Origin: an uncultured Clostridia bacterium
GTDB lineage: Bacteria > Bacillota > Clostridia > Christensenellales > UBA1242
Direction: 5' to 3'
DNA: 64,000 nt
NCBI GenBank assembly: GCA_944384405.1
Contig: CALWTH010000041.1
Location: forward strand, 1 to 64,000
Shown here: one piece after another, positions 15,101 to 22,410 of the stretch
Layout of the letters: each line of letters opens with the position of its first letter
Numbering within the stretch: the stretch's first letter is position 1
The notes under the pieces: generated by a model
The model's input: the letters and a program-made list of their open reading frames with translations, nothing else
What the model was told of the DNA's origin: nothing
The model's database searches: none
Position numbers and translations under genes: made by a program

Positions 15101-18100
15101 TTCAAAGCAAAGTTGAGAGTTTTGCTATCTGCTCTTTGACCATTAATTGTCCAATTTGAATAGTCTTCGTCAAGTCCACTTCCTACATTTTTTGATGTGT
15201 AAGCACCAACAATAGAAACTTCTTGACCAACAATTAATATTGAAATTGGCGATGTTGCTTCTGTTCCATCATACTGTTTTGTTATTACATAACCATTTGC
15301 AAACAAATCACGTGGGGTAATTACAACATTTAATGTAAGAGTAGAAGAGGTATTTACTCCTGCGTTTTGTTTTGAAGTTGCATAAATTGTTAAAGTATAT
15401 GTATCTGAATCTGTAACATTTGTGACAGTAAGTTTATTTGTTGTATTTGAAGTTATAGCTGAACCTTTTTTCCATGAATAAGTATAGTTAATAGCATATG
15501 AATTTTCATTTGCAACTCTATATTCAATGTTGTGTGCTACTGCGTCATAAATTGAACTATAATTTGAAACACCGTTTACTATTTCTCCCATGACATCGTC
15601 AACATAATATTTAGCATCAATACTTGCAATAGTATACTGAGCAACAAGCACGACATCGGACTTGTAACTCCAAATTGTTGAAGTTGTTATGAATCTATCG
15701 CTACCCTGAATTTTCCAACCTGTGAGCACGAAACCAACACGATTAATATCCTGTGCCGTTGGCAAAACTGCACCATACTTGGATATGCTATAATCTATTG
15801 TTTTTTGATAAGCATATTTGGTTGTGGTTGGAGCACCACTTGGTAAAGATTCACCATCTGTCAAATCATAATCTAAAGTAATATTACTTAATGTAGTAAT
15901 ATATATATCTATAATAATAGAGCCGCTTGAGATGTCAGAAATTGTGTATGTTATGTTATCAACTGAATCTGTACTATTGATACTTACATTTGCTTCAACA
16001 TTATTAACCATAACTCTGTCAACCCAATAGTTGACATCTCTTGAAAGCATTAAAGAGAATAATGAAGAAGATTCAAAGTGCGATTTTGAATCAATGACAT
16101 ATACATTTTGTGAGTTGTTGCCAGATATTTGTGAATAAACACCAATGACGCTTATTGTTCCAAGAGATGCAACGCTTGGTGCGTTTTGGTCATCACACAT
16201 AAGTCTTATTTGAATAACAACTTCTTCACTACCTGCATCAACAAGTTCATATTGTCCAAGTACTGAATAAGTAAAGTTATTTAAGTCAATGTTTGCACCT
16301 ATTAAGTTAAAACTCACAACTTCAATTTTATTTGTAGATCCGTTATATGTATAAGTTCCAACAACATTACGAGATGTTTGAAGTTCTATTGATGGTTTTG
16401 CACCAATTTGACTTAAGAACAAATTAGAGTCACTATTAAGTGAAATATTTGAACTTGCGATTGTGATTTTTTCATTATCAGCACCGACTTTATAACTTGA
16501 ACCACTGACTGTGTATGTTACCACATATGGAGTGATTTCCCCAACAATTTCATCAACATAATAGTTGTCTTTTGAAATTCCAGAAATGACAACAGTCATT
16601 TCTTTATTTGTCCCGACATTTTTATCAACATATTGAATTGAAACAGTGACATTGTCACCCAAAACAACGCCTGTGTAAGATAATCCCGGAACATTAAGAT
16701 TGTTATCAAAAACTTTTGTAACAGTATTTGTAGGTGTGCCATTTTGAGTGATGGTTATCAATTTCGGTGAAATTGTAACAGTTAGACTTGCACTTTCTGT
16801 TACTGTGCCTATTGTGTATATCCAAACACCATTACTTTGTGCTCTACCGCCCGAAATTGTTACATCACAAGAATAAACACCACTTTGCAAAACATCTTTT
16901 ATTGAAGAATTTGCTATATCTTTTCCATCTTTTTGGAATGATATTGTCATATTGCTATCGAATGGTAAATCACTTGGAATAACAACATCAAGGTCATAAC
17001 TTTGTCCATTATATACCCAAGATGCACTCTCTTGTCCGCTGACAACCAGCGATACATCAACTGATACAAGCCTATAACAAGCATAGAAAGTCACTTCGCT
17101 TATGAAATTACATATATCACTTTCTGCTTGATTTGATGGATTATAAATATACTCCTTACCATAATATGTAGCAATATAATATCCAGCGAATTCATATTCT
17201 GCACCTCGCGCATTCCAAGTTGGAGTGGAAAGAGTGCCATTTGCAATATAGTTGTTTGAGCCATACAAAACACTTCCGCTAATTTCTTTGACTCCGCCAT
17301 TAAACTGCCCGGCGCCTGCGTGGAATTTAACATTAACTCTGACCGCGTTCCATTGTGGTAAAATATTTGCTTCAAGCACCGTATTTTTCCATTCAACAAA
17401 TGAACCCCATTGTCCGTTGGAATATGGGTAATAAACAGTACCATCATATGTCCACCCTGCAAATGTGTAACCTTGTCTTGCACTTGGTACTATTGGTGTA
17501 GTTGTTGGCTTTTGTCCATAAACAACACTAAGAGTTTCCCCAGTCCTTCTGCCATCATCATCGCAATAATATAATGTAACGGTTTTTGGTTCAAACATAG
17601 GTGTCATTGTGATACTATCCGTGCTTGGTGCAGTAGTCAAAGGCCTTGGAACTCTAAATGATTGTGTGCCAGCATCATAATTCAATTCAAATATATTGCC
17701 ACTTTTCCAGCCAACAAAGTTGTACATTGGATTTTTTGGAAGTAAAGCAACTGGAATTTCACCACCAATTAATTTTGAAGTATTAAATTCAACAATAATA
17801 TTAGAATTATTAGAAAGTGTGACATCGCATTTTTGACCATTAACTTCATCAATAAATTGTGACGTGTCAAAATTAAGCGTATAAAGTTTAGCTTCATACA
17901 CCGCTATAAAGTACATATAGTTTTGAATTACAATTTCACTATTTGAAGCAGGTGTAGCCCCTGGGGCAATTATTGTTATACTGTCCGAAGTAATAAGATT
18001 AGACTGTGCAAATGTAAATCCACTATTTATATTGATTGCTTTTTTGCCATAAACATAGTACCAACCTAAAAATGTGTAGCCATTTTGCTGTGGTGCAGTA

Positions 18101-21100
18101 AGTTGAACTTTATCTCCAACAACATACTCAACAACATGCTCATGATTTTGTAAAGGCGAAGTATTAGAAATCGCCGTACTGTTGTTTGCAACAAGTGCCT
18201 GATCAAACTGCACTTGTGATGTTCTTAATGAATAATCAATAACAAAACTAAGCGTGTCACCATCATCAAAATTTATTTTTTTAAGATTTGAAGTACCAGA
18301 GATATTTGTTATGTCATCAAATTCTTCACCCATGCCCCCACTATTTGGCAATACATTTCGATAGAGATGAATCTTTATACTTGAAATGGTAGGATCTCCA
18401 TAATCACTATTAATGGTAAAACTATTGTTTGAATTATTGATATCAACAAAATTTAAAATCAAACTTTTTGCATCTTGACTAACTTGTACTTGAATTTCAA
18501 AATTATAAGTTAAAGTTTTCCCTGTTGTTGAATTTCCATTTTGATCTAAATATGGTTCAATATCAGAAAGATCACCGTTTTTGGAAACTCTTTTATAAAC
18601 ATTGACTTTCGCTTGTTTTGGCTTGAAAGTTATGTCAATAGTAACAGTATCATTACTATTTTCAATAATAAAATTTGCAAGTCTTAAAGTTAAGTCAGAC
18701 AATGACAAATTGTCCCCTATTTTGTTGTCATCAATTTCCACACTCGTTTTGCCAGGCATAGAAACTTTTATGCCTTGAATGACAGCAAAATTATCTTTTA
18801 TATTATTAATGCTAAAACTTATAGTATCGCCTGTACTAACAGAAGTTTGAAGTGAATCGACCTTACTTGAACTATTCACAATATTCCCAAGCGAAATAAT
18901 CATGTTATCTGTAGTATAAAATTGAGATTCAAGGCCTTTAAGATTAACCAAAACATTTCCGCTATTTCTTGTCAAGACAAATTCAATTCTAAATGATTGT
19001 ATATTCTCTTGATTCCATGTTTTACTTTTTAGTTCGATATTCCCACTACCAAATGTAACATCGAACATTTCTTTAATTACAACTGGTGTAGTGCTATTAT
19101 TAACATAAATTTTTAAACCATCTAAACTATTGCTGAAACTAAAGCCTGTAAAAATGTTTATATTATCAAACAAAATATTTTGACCATATTCATATGTAAA
19201 TTCATACGGCTCATTTGTGCGTAAAGTATTTTTTGTGCTTCCAATAGTCAACGACATTACTTCATAGCTAGTGCCATTGTCATTTTGTAAAGTGGCACTA
19301 TATGATGCATTAAAAGTTCTTTCTTCAAGTTTAAAACATATGTTTGTTATTCCCATTAAGTGATCGAAATCAACAGTGACCTTGTTTGTTGCTTGATCCC
19401 AACCCAATCCTATTTCATTGTAAATGAAAATATATAGTCTATTAGAATTGTTGTAATTAGAGTAATATGCATAATTACCAAGATCAGAAAGATCAGAAAG
19501 ATTAATCTGTCTAATACTTCCATTAGCAAGCGTCAATGAAATTGCTGCTTGTGCACTCAACTGATATCCTTGATTTATAGTAAAGTTAATTTGTGCTCTT
19601 TGATCACTTAATCTATCAAACTTTTGTTCTAAATTTGGAGAAGTGATTCCCTCACCATTTTTAAGAGTTACAGAAGTTCCAGTTTGTATGTAATTATAAC
19701 TTTCCGCCTGAGGTACTGAAACTGCAGGATTATTGCCCAGTGCAAAGTTGACATTAGTTGTACTTTTGTAAGGAACCCAACCAGCCAAAAGCATAGGAGC
19801 TGAATCATATTCAAAGTTCCATTCAAAACCTCTTTCAATTTGGAAGCTAGGAGTGAGGTTACTACCATAACTTCCACCTATTGAAGTTGAAATAATAGGA
19901 TTACCATATCTTTTTGTTCCGGATTCACTAAGCCAAAAACCTGTCCAACAAAATTCTGGCCAGTATGGTGCATAATATCCAGCTTCGGCCAAACTTTCAA
20001 ATGAACTTGATTGTCCGTTTTGGCAATATACATCAACATTATTTGTACCAGTTGACACTCCGCGATAGACATTACCAATAGAAAATCCTTTTTCCCAAAT
20101 ATTTTCGCCAACCATTACATTTATTTGAGCAGTACTATTTCTTGCCGAACTTGTCCAATTTGGAATTCGTGAAACATAATTTCCATTGACAAATACAGGG
20201 TATGTCCTCACTATCCTATAGTACTTTTCAAATTCGCTACTATAAAGTTTAACAGTAACAGGTTGAATATTGTTAAAATAATAATTTTTTGTTGTTCCGG
20301 AAGTAATTAGGTCACTAGATGTATATATTTTACCTTCTTTTGGTCGCGCATCACCAACATTCACACCATTTTCATCCCTAAGTTTAACTGAGGCATTAAT
20401 AATTTTAGGCTGTCCTGATACAATATTGCCACCACTTACAGATGAACCCCAATCTGATAACATACCAATATAGCCACCTGCTTCCGTATCAGAAAATGAT
20501 ATTTTATAAGCCTCGTTATATGGAATATAGACAGGCAACCCTGAATTGATACTTTTTCCCCAGTTAAAAAATGGTTCAACTTTTTTAAATACATCAGTCT
20601 TGGTATACAATTTAGAGTATGTAATAACAGGTTGTATGTCATGAATTATTCTTGTTGGAGATCTTAATGTTTTTGCATCAACATCCATATATTCATAAAA
20701 ATTAAAAGTAACAGGTAGTAGCACTCCACGCTCATGCAAAGTGACTTTATAATAACCTGAAGCGTTTCCTAAATAAAACATATAACCATTTGGAATAGTT
20801 CCTCCATCTTCATTTGATAGCATTATAGCAATATCACCATCTGAATCGGTATAACTTGTCGTAAGAACAAATTGAGCACTATGTAAATCCCTTGCCGATG
20901 TTAAATAAGTGGCAGAGCCGACGGAACTTGAACCAAAAGATATTTTATAGTCACTACCTAAAGTTTTAATACTATCAGAACTATTGTCGTCGGTAATGTA
21001 TTTTTCTACTTCCAACAATGGAAATGAGTAATTTGATTTACTTTTGAATGTGCTATACCCTGTACTTACGCCAGTCAAAATATTATAAAAATATACTTTT

Positions 21101-22221
21101 GGTGAAGATGTTTCTTCCGAAAGAGTCATTGAATCAGAATCATAAACAGCAGATTTTAAAGTAACTTCAACGTAAATATTCCCGACACCTTTTAAAACTT
21201 GCATTGATGTATTATGCATATAAGTGCCATATGTGGAAGACGTCCACAAAGAAGTATCAGTCATTTTTCTTTGATTAGTTAAAGATATCGACAAATTTCC
21301 GATATATATAACATTAGCAGAAGTGTAAATGTCTTGAATGTTTCGCTCAGATGTTGTAGTTGCATAACCTATAAAACCTATTTTCCCAGTTGTGCCAACA
21401 ACACCATGATCGCTATAATAAAAACATTGCTTAATGATATTTGATACGTTATATGCAGCCCCTATCAAACCTCCAGCATATGGGCCATTTGATCTCGACG
21501 TAGTTATAGCCACAGTTGAAAAACTTTTTTGTGTACTAACATAGTTAGAGTAGCCTATAAGCCCACCAACAAATCCTCTTGTACCAGAACGTTGTATGTA
21601 ACCGCTAACTCCACAATTTAAAATTTGACCTTTTGACGAACTAGATGAAAAACTGGCTACTAAGCCTCCCACATAATTAGCAGTTGTGTCTATATACACA
21701 CCTTCAAGAAAGACATTTCTTATAGTTACAGAAGTTGAAGAACCTATATAACCAAACAAGCCTTGATATGCAGAAGTTATTGTTTCGTCAATTCTTAGAC
21801 CAGTTATTTTGTGACCACGTCCATCAAAAGTACCTTTAAAGTAATTTGCGGTGTCAATTCCAATTGGTGTCCAAATTTTTTCAGATAAGTCTATATCTGC
21901 AGTAAGATAAACAGTAATGTTCGAATAATTTGCTCCGCCATTTACAGATGCAGCAAAATCTGCAAGTTGTTGAGCATCACCAATTTCCGTTATTACATTA
22001 CCACTTTTAACAGCAATACCTTCCCATTTGCCAGATCCCCCAACAACTCCAGGAAGTTTACCTGTCGAAACGTCTATTGAGTCAGCCAAATCAGCAGCGT
22101 AAACGTTTTGATTAACAGATGGTATAAGACTTATGCACAATGCAGAAATTGCAATCATTATAGATAGCATAATGGAAATTATTAAACTTTTTTTAAATTT
22201 AAAACTTTTAGATTTTTCCAT
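136..22221 (-). CDS. Giant secreted, membrane-anchored surface protein with MBG/YDG and InlB-type repeats
   Basis: A 7,361-residue protein probably displayed on the cell surface as an adhesin or stalk; the ligand is unknown. Residues 1-43 are a signal peptide (KSLIISIMLSIMIAISALC, cut after VYAA). Residues about 80-165 form a GLUG-like module (DLSEKIWTPIG, GTFDGRGHKITGL, GLFGYIG). About 1,390-1,690 and 2,170 carry InlB/Listeria-Bacteroides-type repeats (YTFLGW, YTFAGW). About 1,900-5,600 contain some twenty MBG/YDG-type units (KVYDG, KNYDG, KTYDA), partly in a super-repeat of 445-501 residues. About 5,660-7,180 hold more InlB-like and divergent glycine/tryptophan repeats (YIFDHW). A second GLUG-like module (DLSEKFWVPIG, GLFGYIG) lies at about 7,190-7,285, then one membrane helix (about 7,293-7,325) and a basic cytoplasmic tail (LRRRKMRR). 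No LPXTG sortase signal is visible, so anchoring is by the helix. A weak GGAAG lies upstream of the ATG. The frame is intact throughout. Domain names come from motif recognition only. Confidence 0.9.
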   Translation of the reverse strand: MEKSKSFKFKKSLIISIMLSIMIAISALCISLIPSVNQNVYAADLADSIDVSTGKLPGVVGGSGKWEGIAVKSGNVITEIGDAQQLADFAASVNGGANYSNITVYLTADIDLSEKIWTPIGIDTANYFKGTFDGRGHKITGLRIDETITSAYQGLFGYIGSSTSVTIRNVFLEGVYIDTTANYVGGLVASFSSSSSKGQILNCGVSGYIQRSGTRGFVGGLIGYSNYVSTQKSFSTVAITTSRSNGPYAGGLIGAAYNVSNIIKQCFYYSDHGVVGTTGKIGFIGYATTTSERNIQDIYTSANVIYIGNLSISLTNQRKMTDTSLWTSSTYGTYMHNTSMQVLKGVGNIYVEVTLKSAVYDSDSMTLSEETSSPKVYFYNILTGVSTGYSTFKSKSNYSFPLLEVEKYITDDNSSDSIKTLGSDYKISFGSSSVGSATYLTSARDLHSAQFVLTTSYTDSDGDIAIMLSNEDGGTIPNGYMFYLGNASGYYKVTLHERGVLLPVTFNFYEYMDVDAKTLRSPTRIIHDIQPVITYSKLYTKTDVFKKVEPFFNWGKSINSGLPVYIPYNEAYKISFSDTEAGGYIGMLSDWGSSVSGGNIVSGQPKIINASVKLRDENGVNVGDARPKEGKIYTSSDLITSGTTKNYYFNNIQPVTVKLYSSEFEKYYRIVRTYPVFVNGNYVSRIPNWTSSARNSTAQINVMVGENIWEKGFSIGNVYRGVSTGTNNVDVYCQNGQSSSFESLAEAGYYAPYWPEFCWTGFWLSESGTKRYGNPIISTSIGGSYGSNLTPSFQIERGFEWNFEYDSAPMLLAGWVPYKSTTNVNFALGNNPAVSVPQAESYNYIQTGTSVTLKNGEGITSPNLEQKFDRLSDQRAQINFTINQGYQLSAQAAISLTLANGSIRQINLSDLSDLGNYAYYSNYNNSNRLYIFIYNEIGLGWDQATNKVTVDFDHLMGITNICFKLEERTFNASYSATLQNDNGTSYEVMSLTIGSTKNTLRTNEPYEFTYEYGQNILFDNINIFTGFSFSNSLDGLKIYVNNSTTPVVIKEMFDVTFGSGNIELKSKTWNQENIQSFRIEFVLTRNSGNVLVNLKGLESQFYTTDNMIISLGNIVNSSSKVDSLQTSVSTGDTISFSINNIKDNFAVIQGIKVSMPGKTSVEIDDNKIGDNLSLSDLTLRLANFIIENSNDTVTIDITFKPKQAKVNVYKRVSKNGDLSDIEPYLDQNGNSTTGKTLTYNFEIQVQVSQDAKSLILNFVDINNSNNSFTINSDYGDPTISSIKIHLYRNVLPNSGGMGEEFDDITNISGTSNLKKINFDDGDTLSFVIDYSLRTSQVQFDQALVANNSTAISNTSPLQNHEHVVEYVVGDKVQLTAPQQNGYTFLGWYYVYGKKAININSGFTFAQSNLITSDSITIIAPGATPASNSEIVIQNYMYFIAVYEAKLYTLNFDTSQFIDEVNGQKCDVTLSNNSNIIVEFNTSKLIGGEIPVALLPKNPMYNFVGWKSGNIFELNYDAGTQSFRVPRPLTTAPSTDSITMTPMFEPKTVTLYYCDDDGRRTGETLSVVYGQKPTTTPIVPSARQGYTFAGWTYDGTVYYPYSNGQWGSFVEWKNTVLEANILPQWNAVRVNVKFHAGAGQFNGGVKEISGSVLYGSNNYIANGTLSTPTWNARGAEYEFAGYYIATYYGKEYIYNPSNQAESDICNFISEVTFYACYRLVSVDVSLVVSGQESASWVYNGQSYDLDVVIPSDLPFDSNMTISFQKDGKDIANSSIKDVLQSGVYSCDVTISGGRAQSNGVWIYTIGTVTESASLTVTISPKLITITQNGTPTNTVTKVFDNNLNVPGLSYTGVVLGDNVTVSIQYVDKNVGTNKEMTVVISGISKDNYYVDEIVGEITPYVVTYTVSGSSYKVGADNEKITIASSNISLNSDSNLFLSQIGAKPSIELQTSRNVVGTYTYNGSTNKIEVVSFNLIGANIDLNNFTYSVLGQYELVDAGSEEVVIQIRLMCDDQNAPSVASLGTISVIGVYSQISGNNSQNVYVIDSKSHFESSSLFSLMLSRDVNYWVDRVMVNNVEANVSINSTDSVDNITYTISDISSGSIIIDIYITTLSNITLDYDLTDGESLPSGAPTTTKYAYQKTIDYSISKYGAVLPTAQDINRVGFVLTGWKIQGSDRFITTSTIWSYKSDVVLVAQYTIASIDAKYYVDDVMGEIVNGVSNYSSIYDAVAHNIEYRVANENSYAINYTYSWKKGSAITSNTTNKLTVTNVTDSDTYTLTIYATSKQNAGVNTSSTLTLNVVITPRDLFANGYVITKQYDGTEATSPISILIVGQEVSIVGAYTSKNVGSGLDEDYSNWTINGQRADSKTLNFALNLQAVDRERSVITKKDVNLTVGIQTKIYDEYIFSINGKYTDKTPFNYTISTISSNVGIYTQENDGLDISITGDIIDNFNITISGSLEITEVQVDITWSGLTNVTFDAKYHNLTPIIPQFVEIVAIKYTNGEDTFTYDSIEENQGVYDAGVYTVTVEFENSNNNYEITSGESTTLTILKRTIYVDYDGMFNEKYYDGTTDVVFANGEEKVANIYNNFSSKQLLSAVITDKDAMPKLVYTYSNPKAGDNKEIIVSLEDDTNYSISASHDSLVGKIKKLDTVIYINAQKTYDAQKDFVVAAQNNQITATNIIDGENITGSVTFRDPLQDVLNVGHYDNSNAFEYDISLIIGQDVYSTNYNVVSVEYNLVINKAQVLVSTNRNKEYEYSGQEVVIEYVFANSQNSTIVPNSENVVFEYFANSGSTLDDGKAVQVGGYTFKMSLINTDADNFDISGDISNIPFSIVPREILIQFTQKTIEFEYQNSVVTYKKDQGEPKGEHEQLGYDRNIISQGYSLGVGDVLDWSFTTVDSKVGTYYINNDQSVSKTMIVTKNGIDYTKNYQFSYHIDSSIMIRPQSINFNDITLVESTSEYNGLVKTITIEFFDKYYNENDGIVSFSYGDSDVIFEDFTVSRDNGVVTSIQTPNDIIYAGTYTFGISLTNYIVSNKGTFTYTITKSRLDLKIGQLSKVYDGTFAFNNVSLYDPIEKGGAQGQNGAPYIGDDISVVGTYAQKDVGQNIALKFVLDSTNSLVMGSYYIDIQQNYYGSITQKEIKLELRQGIYQTYYIGTEISIDIDNFDKLSSDGLNGLVNNEQMSGELNLPVANVGSYDLSTLSNIEYDIAVTTYVGESSPFSNYLITGISGTVVIRPAQVVVTITETSKIYDGTAKSATFEYISNEGFGQIVESEVVGDIQISYTNESGEIVTPIDAGTYKIAISVPDKSNYLLIDGAGNAVSSYTSGQVLEISKRNVLVDVNYTHVYDGNVATYQILQSDVLDPTSNAMGGLVQGHSLTGVLKTNSAEAKRYVVSNIEYSELDSQSPIYTENLKIEIISTSTDVTSNYEITINANILIIADIQNINSDNINSIEYCAQDVTKLATFKITFDFGGESYEVLYDNSVTFGDGYTAVLNGLAINQGDGTFQDISEAIEVGQYRVTLNVTNEDDELSAQDKYIEFTIYQHAITEINGDFDKYYDGKSDVINQLSSPQIYSSDVDKVTIVGYYTQNSQPIFTVGRHAISFALDGEKAHNYTVSLENSIFGSILKQPIILSLLQPITVHYKGEQTDIQINKFEALKSNDTSVSVAGLINSLDSSTISVIEVNAGEYQLESLYAQNQIRTTLVDQTSVLDNYEIVGFDGTFTIKPCEIEVMVDGLTTIYSAQQQGISYMLSAVSSHGSIVEADRQSLITINYNGSAERPVNAGSYEITALINEDFTQNYVISKGGQLGSQFNYGTFTIQKREIAINIGTDKEVIYTGEQVAYTLTTDDVVSTQTVPSGLVSTHTVAGYYLTSGSEIDVDGVGIVYEIGGTTYYLTLHDFDILQDGISVLDNYHLVSEQGSLHIIAVVAGTIDDSYLQNLVYSATDYAQNGGLYVSVGVTNRLMTFVYGEDSIYGSLTNLKSVVNGQEVAVTEARNAGTYRLYLTINNTDTKNKPIDFTIAPKQITAINYTHDKNYDGQSNILGEITSSQIYDVDKSQVIILGNYVDSTKTRISTKGDHYVEFTFSGNGEMESNYSLPNYLDNTGSILARDIYLTLTQGSFEVYYTNESIQIDASLLSAYLDDTDEIISQFTSNVSGNIVVGLFESGQYDLSNNFEQIDIQGLKSNNSGFLDNYNIVAVNGTLYIQKAEVVVAISDYEKVYNGEVQTPTYTLSIFEGHGKLVQENIHYAQYLLDGAQDYIASPINVGSYEILLSIQSQYVSNYTLNFNSVNVNSYTANEKLIISQKDVTITVNPQPYQYSGSQVVYSIQGSDVTGLVTGHTLTGTLTTNGYRGGVYTFNGSYVKGEDYSTSDITPNITITSTTSTTTSNYNIQIIAQITIISSLTNFDTSKLSGLVYDGEDKVEKGDLVVMLTVDDQVKQFVFGTTYTEATFSALTYSGESTQPTNNTAIYAGEYSFIVEFDINGSQMEQTVSFIISPKTINQIFLQNDKTYDATINVLGEITSQDILENDDVSISGTYASSNAGTHDITLELSGEDAFNYVLNANLGLRGTINYRAITLQVTNNVVYTGNNAQILVDNLTVGGDLLVGGQQLSGYIILVKVNAGTYDFSIQNIDISNFKILDDDVDVTVNYSITYQGQVVIDKMNLTLVVDEIDLTYNGQIQSIDTFLSFEEDLTGENLSTTIIEEARLAIGIEYDKTPLNAGEYHANVSSTSNNFVITYQDDNVIDFTIKKRDIQIDIGQIVYDFNPTSTHETQFDSSYLKGLVEGQVVSGSFELSKQGLGVGTYVFNENPDNENPGIVIVTLSIIVNNENILDLNYNLQQEKLGSIEIIPFKLSSSQVSLSQSQISYRGEDISSYVTVNFRDANGILMSITSENNTYGYFVITGDLNENNEAVNVGNYTVNVTIPNYELENSQFPLEITHATITNVSFVNDKTYDGNAYVYDEYGRTTLSSSSILAADRNTLRINGYYVEGDDVTSSIGVHTIRFEFTEPDGYPALNYVFNIDEVGEILPKQATIEINHNFAYSASGNYVLSYEDNSSEFVSTGILDTQSLSGQISISGLTSFVGVVVESQINTSELLIIDENQNNVTSNYTITFVSNIEIVKAQISISFDGIATEYTYSNSQVVINPEFTFVNSTDSVSTDFLLHTYAGTKHSSEEAPKDVDTYTVTFEVKQDLASYYEIVSTNSFVFVINQFNIELQSGDIPNDKFFKQYNQPDPELIQSITSQFGEIITITFTRESGEEIGNYNLIISEWDNQNYNITAAMGALDDLFKITRAGSLDIVILNTPNNVKLLQKVYDNRDIGEIDISTLDFEASNEIVTGTIMFQEGVNVGSYSIGTGHNLQNANYETFKVTSEVEFVITPKPIKLSVINGDKDYDASNAFLGIIQILDEKDVALDAGIFALTASATFKAANVGDNIELEVTYSGDNIQNYQVLNTISANITKRNVTITPTLGQRIVYGTKDYTITYQIVDNGTSNFTGIFENELSGQLSTESYDAGSWPILSSLTSTNLQISFTSDIMLTITPKQLTVTSSDNFQKVYDTTREYNGELEVEGVIEGDVVNVVAYYDSADVGNRVVSFVLSGADKDNYFADDVLGVISERGVVIKYMYVVDGFEMINQNLIENTSRQQDNLIYGAAISTSIGSLPIPSHEGYDFGGWYLDKEYNKLITDDTVIDGNIWSLDESEKTAYAKWTIKQFNLSIVVATRVNGTYVVDSQTPGGTHQNINGLYDYGSVVSLQGLATANYGYSFVGYSSDLLLTPDESLLQNGVNIGASDVTLYAKFSPLTVVITLDSNGGVFETNVSGWTLNSTNTTATREVDFNSALGVALPQATKIGYKQDITVWENQSGDLIELNADTIIDEDFNLDTTLLVHYVAEKYTMVLDANGGYFENVDTSVWKIDKTNGSGNATVISKQVTFNSPVGEIIIPVRSGYEFANWSTLNFDKDYIWQSVTQQAITANWNEMQFDVEITSNHGVIEYQIVDSSLQVVEIGNVDNTTKTIQLMTTNRLMLSVESDEGYTFTNWHSDNLEINKATSTLVSTYDDLIQNYFVEAVFEANDNVITIVVNQPTRGYVTAGEVSTDGTTSSIEVTKKTGETLEISAYANEGYALNDWLVTGNGDVIYTLSGMSQDTTRTLSDFVGDLTVTVYFVPASNNITISADEKKGTIQYMLNDEQIEVSGSYTANNILTESTFEFDIVALHGYKIDLDLQKWLFDTTSQNKGDIDVQSTDGGYTAHITFTGFTSSGTIVVPFVNDEFTVTVEVLLKQGSNLTEFDTMDIVSLQKDDILSLLSTGDSFTGEYLSQVTLSPQDTIDGYNFYMWSVSSDKVETISASTGLIAFTEDGDLVYSIVDDMTLYLVYEIESFDVTFVVNDSTMGWIVSGASGNTTTKRTVAVNYGYNSPEITAVCDEYFEFEKWVRVELVDGEYVEYLVDGNPVEYFSNSIIVENVTEDCTYMAVFVGVEMSFSVSLILPDEDVFTEDEIDFASLEVVDTNSASIQSVNRDKNTLTYIINTVTGNDIDFVVKLADGYEYEGILTMDPRVVYNISRGENELTFSLENLYLETIINLSVRAKVYKINFNIIGQQDGAEIYPLTNVNGIVSYEYSNQQHTLIVNAKKGSSVQSILYILTGYKMVENPYFELSTAQTTENSVFSETYLGTLSSVGADLSIDVEIKAKVYSVTFDLDYADAVNKTTTSIVSHGDTTFEPPLTSEFTNPVRYGYKFLGYTTINIASSENLAGTTYYFDEGGIYSYITQNEKVYGFRGSEYAVDSLIEGIDYELTLYATWEQVRYEVELVFVPSMAIDQTSLNYNEIFPMQSGKYNILDGNNLIVGVEYTPGSEIIVNAPKNCFTGYSYYGWSYVDGITSRTDENLSTQSISLTMGEEKVTIYLYYGLEINASATEGGSATVSTDVALYGEIVTITATNDYGYIFDHWLQNSSEIKDSTITMEIEVSAPTTFVAVFIGEKIDVRVNQVDHAELTYKQGEYRVGDTVTLTISVSYGYEHRGWASGGYSGTIRPVSGDDNSFTYTIVPDDFTRGYVTFELVVGAKSIDVRFSIVGDGDCGDILVDNSSVAQQTKSFVYDNTLNFIVDVYARYELVSLTLNGTPVQFISDGDKISAELLINQMSGFTCDATNEIVATYRKMLWTDDILPFTGSGTESNPYLIQNAKQLASIAYLINNNVAVAVGSTAYKDAYYFVTSNIDLSEKFWVPIGTEINPFNGTFDLNGYQITELEADDWNKVNARPNGMPYGLFGYIGENAKFITGNYNYTLTLIIIFSVLGAIILIVLLIILILMLRRRKMRRMSASSTLGNDIMSQEELLKAQKIQSKCNSSKKK

Positions 22222-22410
22222 GGCTTAGACACTTCCTTTACTTAGTTTCAATTATATTATAATTATTATACTATTATTTGGCAAATGTTTATTGCAATAT
22301 TAATTATAAAAAAGCACATAATATTACAAAATTTTGCAAAAAAATAATATATATAAAAAATGTTTTTAATTTTGTATTTTTTGTGATAAATTATAAGTAC
22401 GGAGATTGCT
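22222..22410. promoter_or_regulatory. Divergent promoter region between two surface-protein genes
   Basis: Very AT-rich spacer between the giant gene (minus) and the 520-residue gene (plus). On the minus strand several TATAAT-like boxes stand about 35-55 bases before the giant gene. On the plus strand TTATAA lies about 15 bases before the GGAG ribosome binding site of the second gene. No unambiguous -35 boxes could be fixed. The shared spacer makes co-expression plausible but unproven. Confidence 0.4.

Noticed and set aside
17100..17483. A 127-codon open frame inside the giant gene, same strand
   Set aside because: It lies wholly inside the 7,361-codon frame, whose translation shows recognisable repeats; no frameshift is needed.
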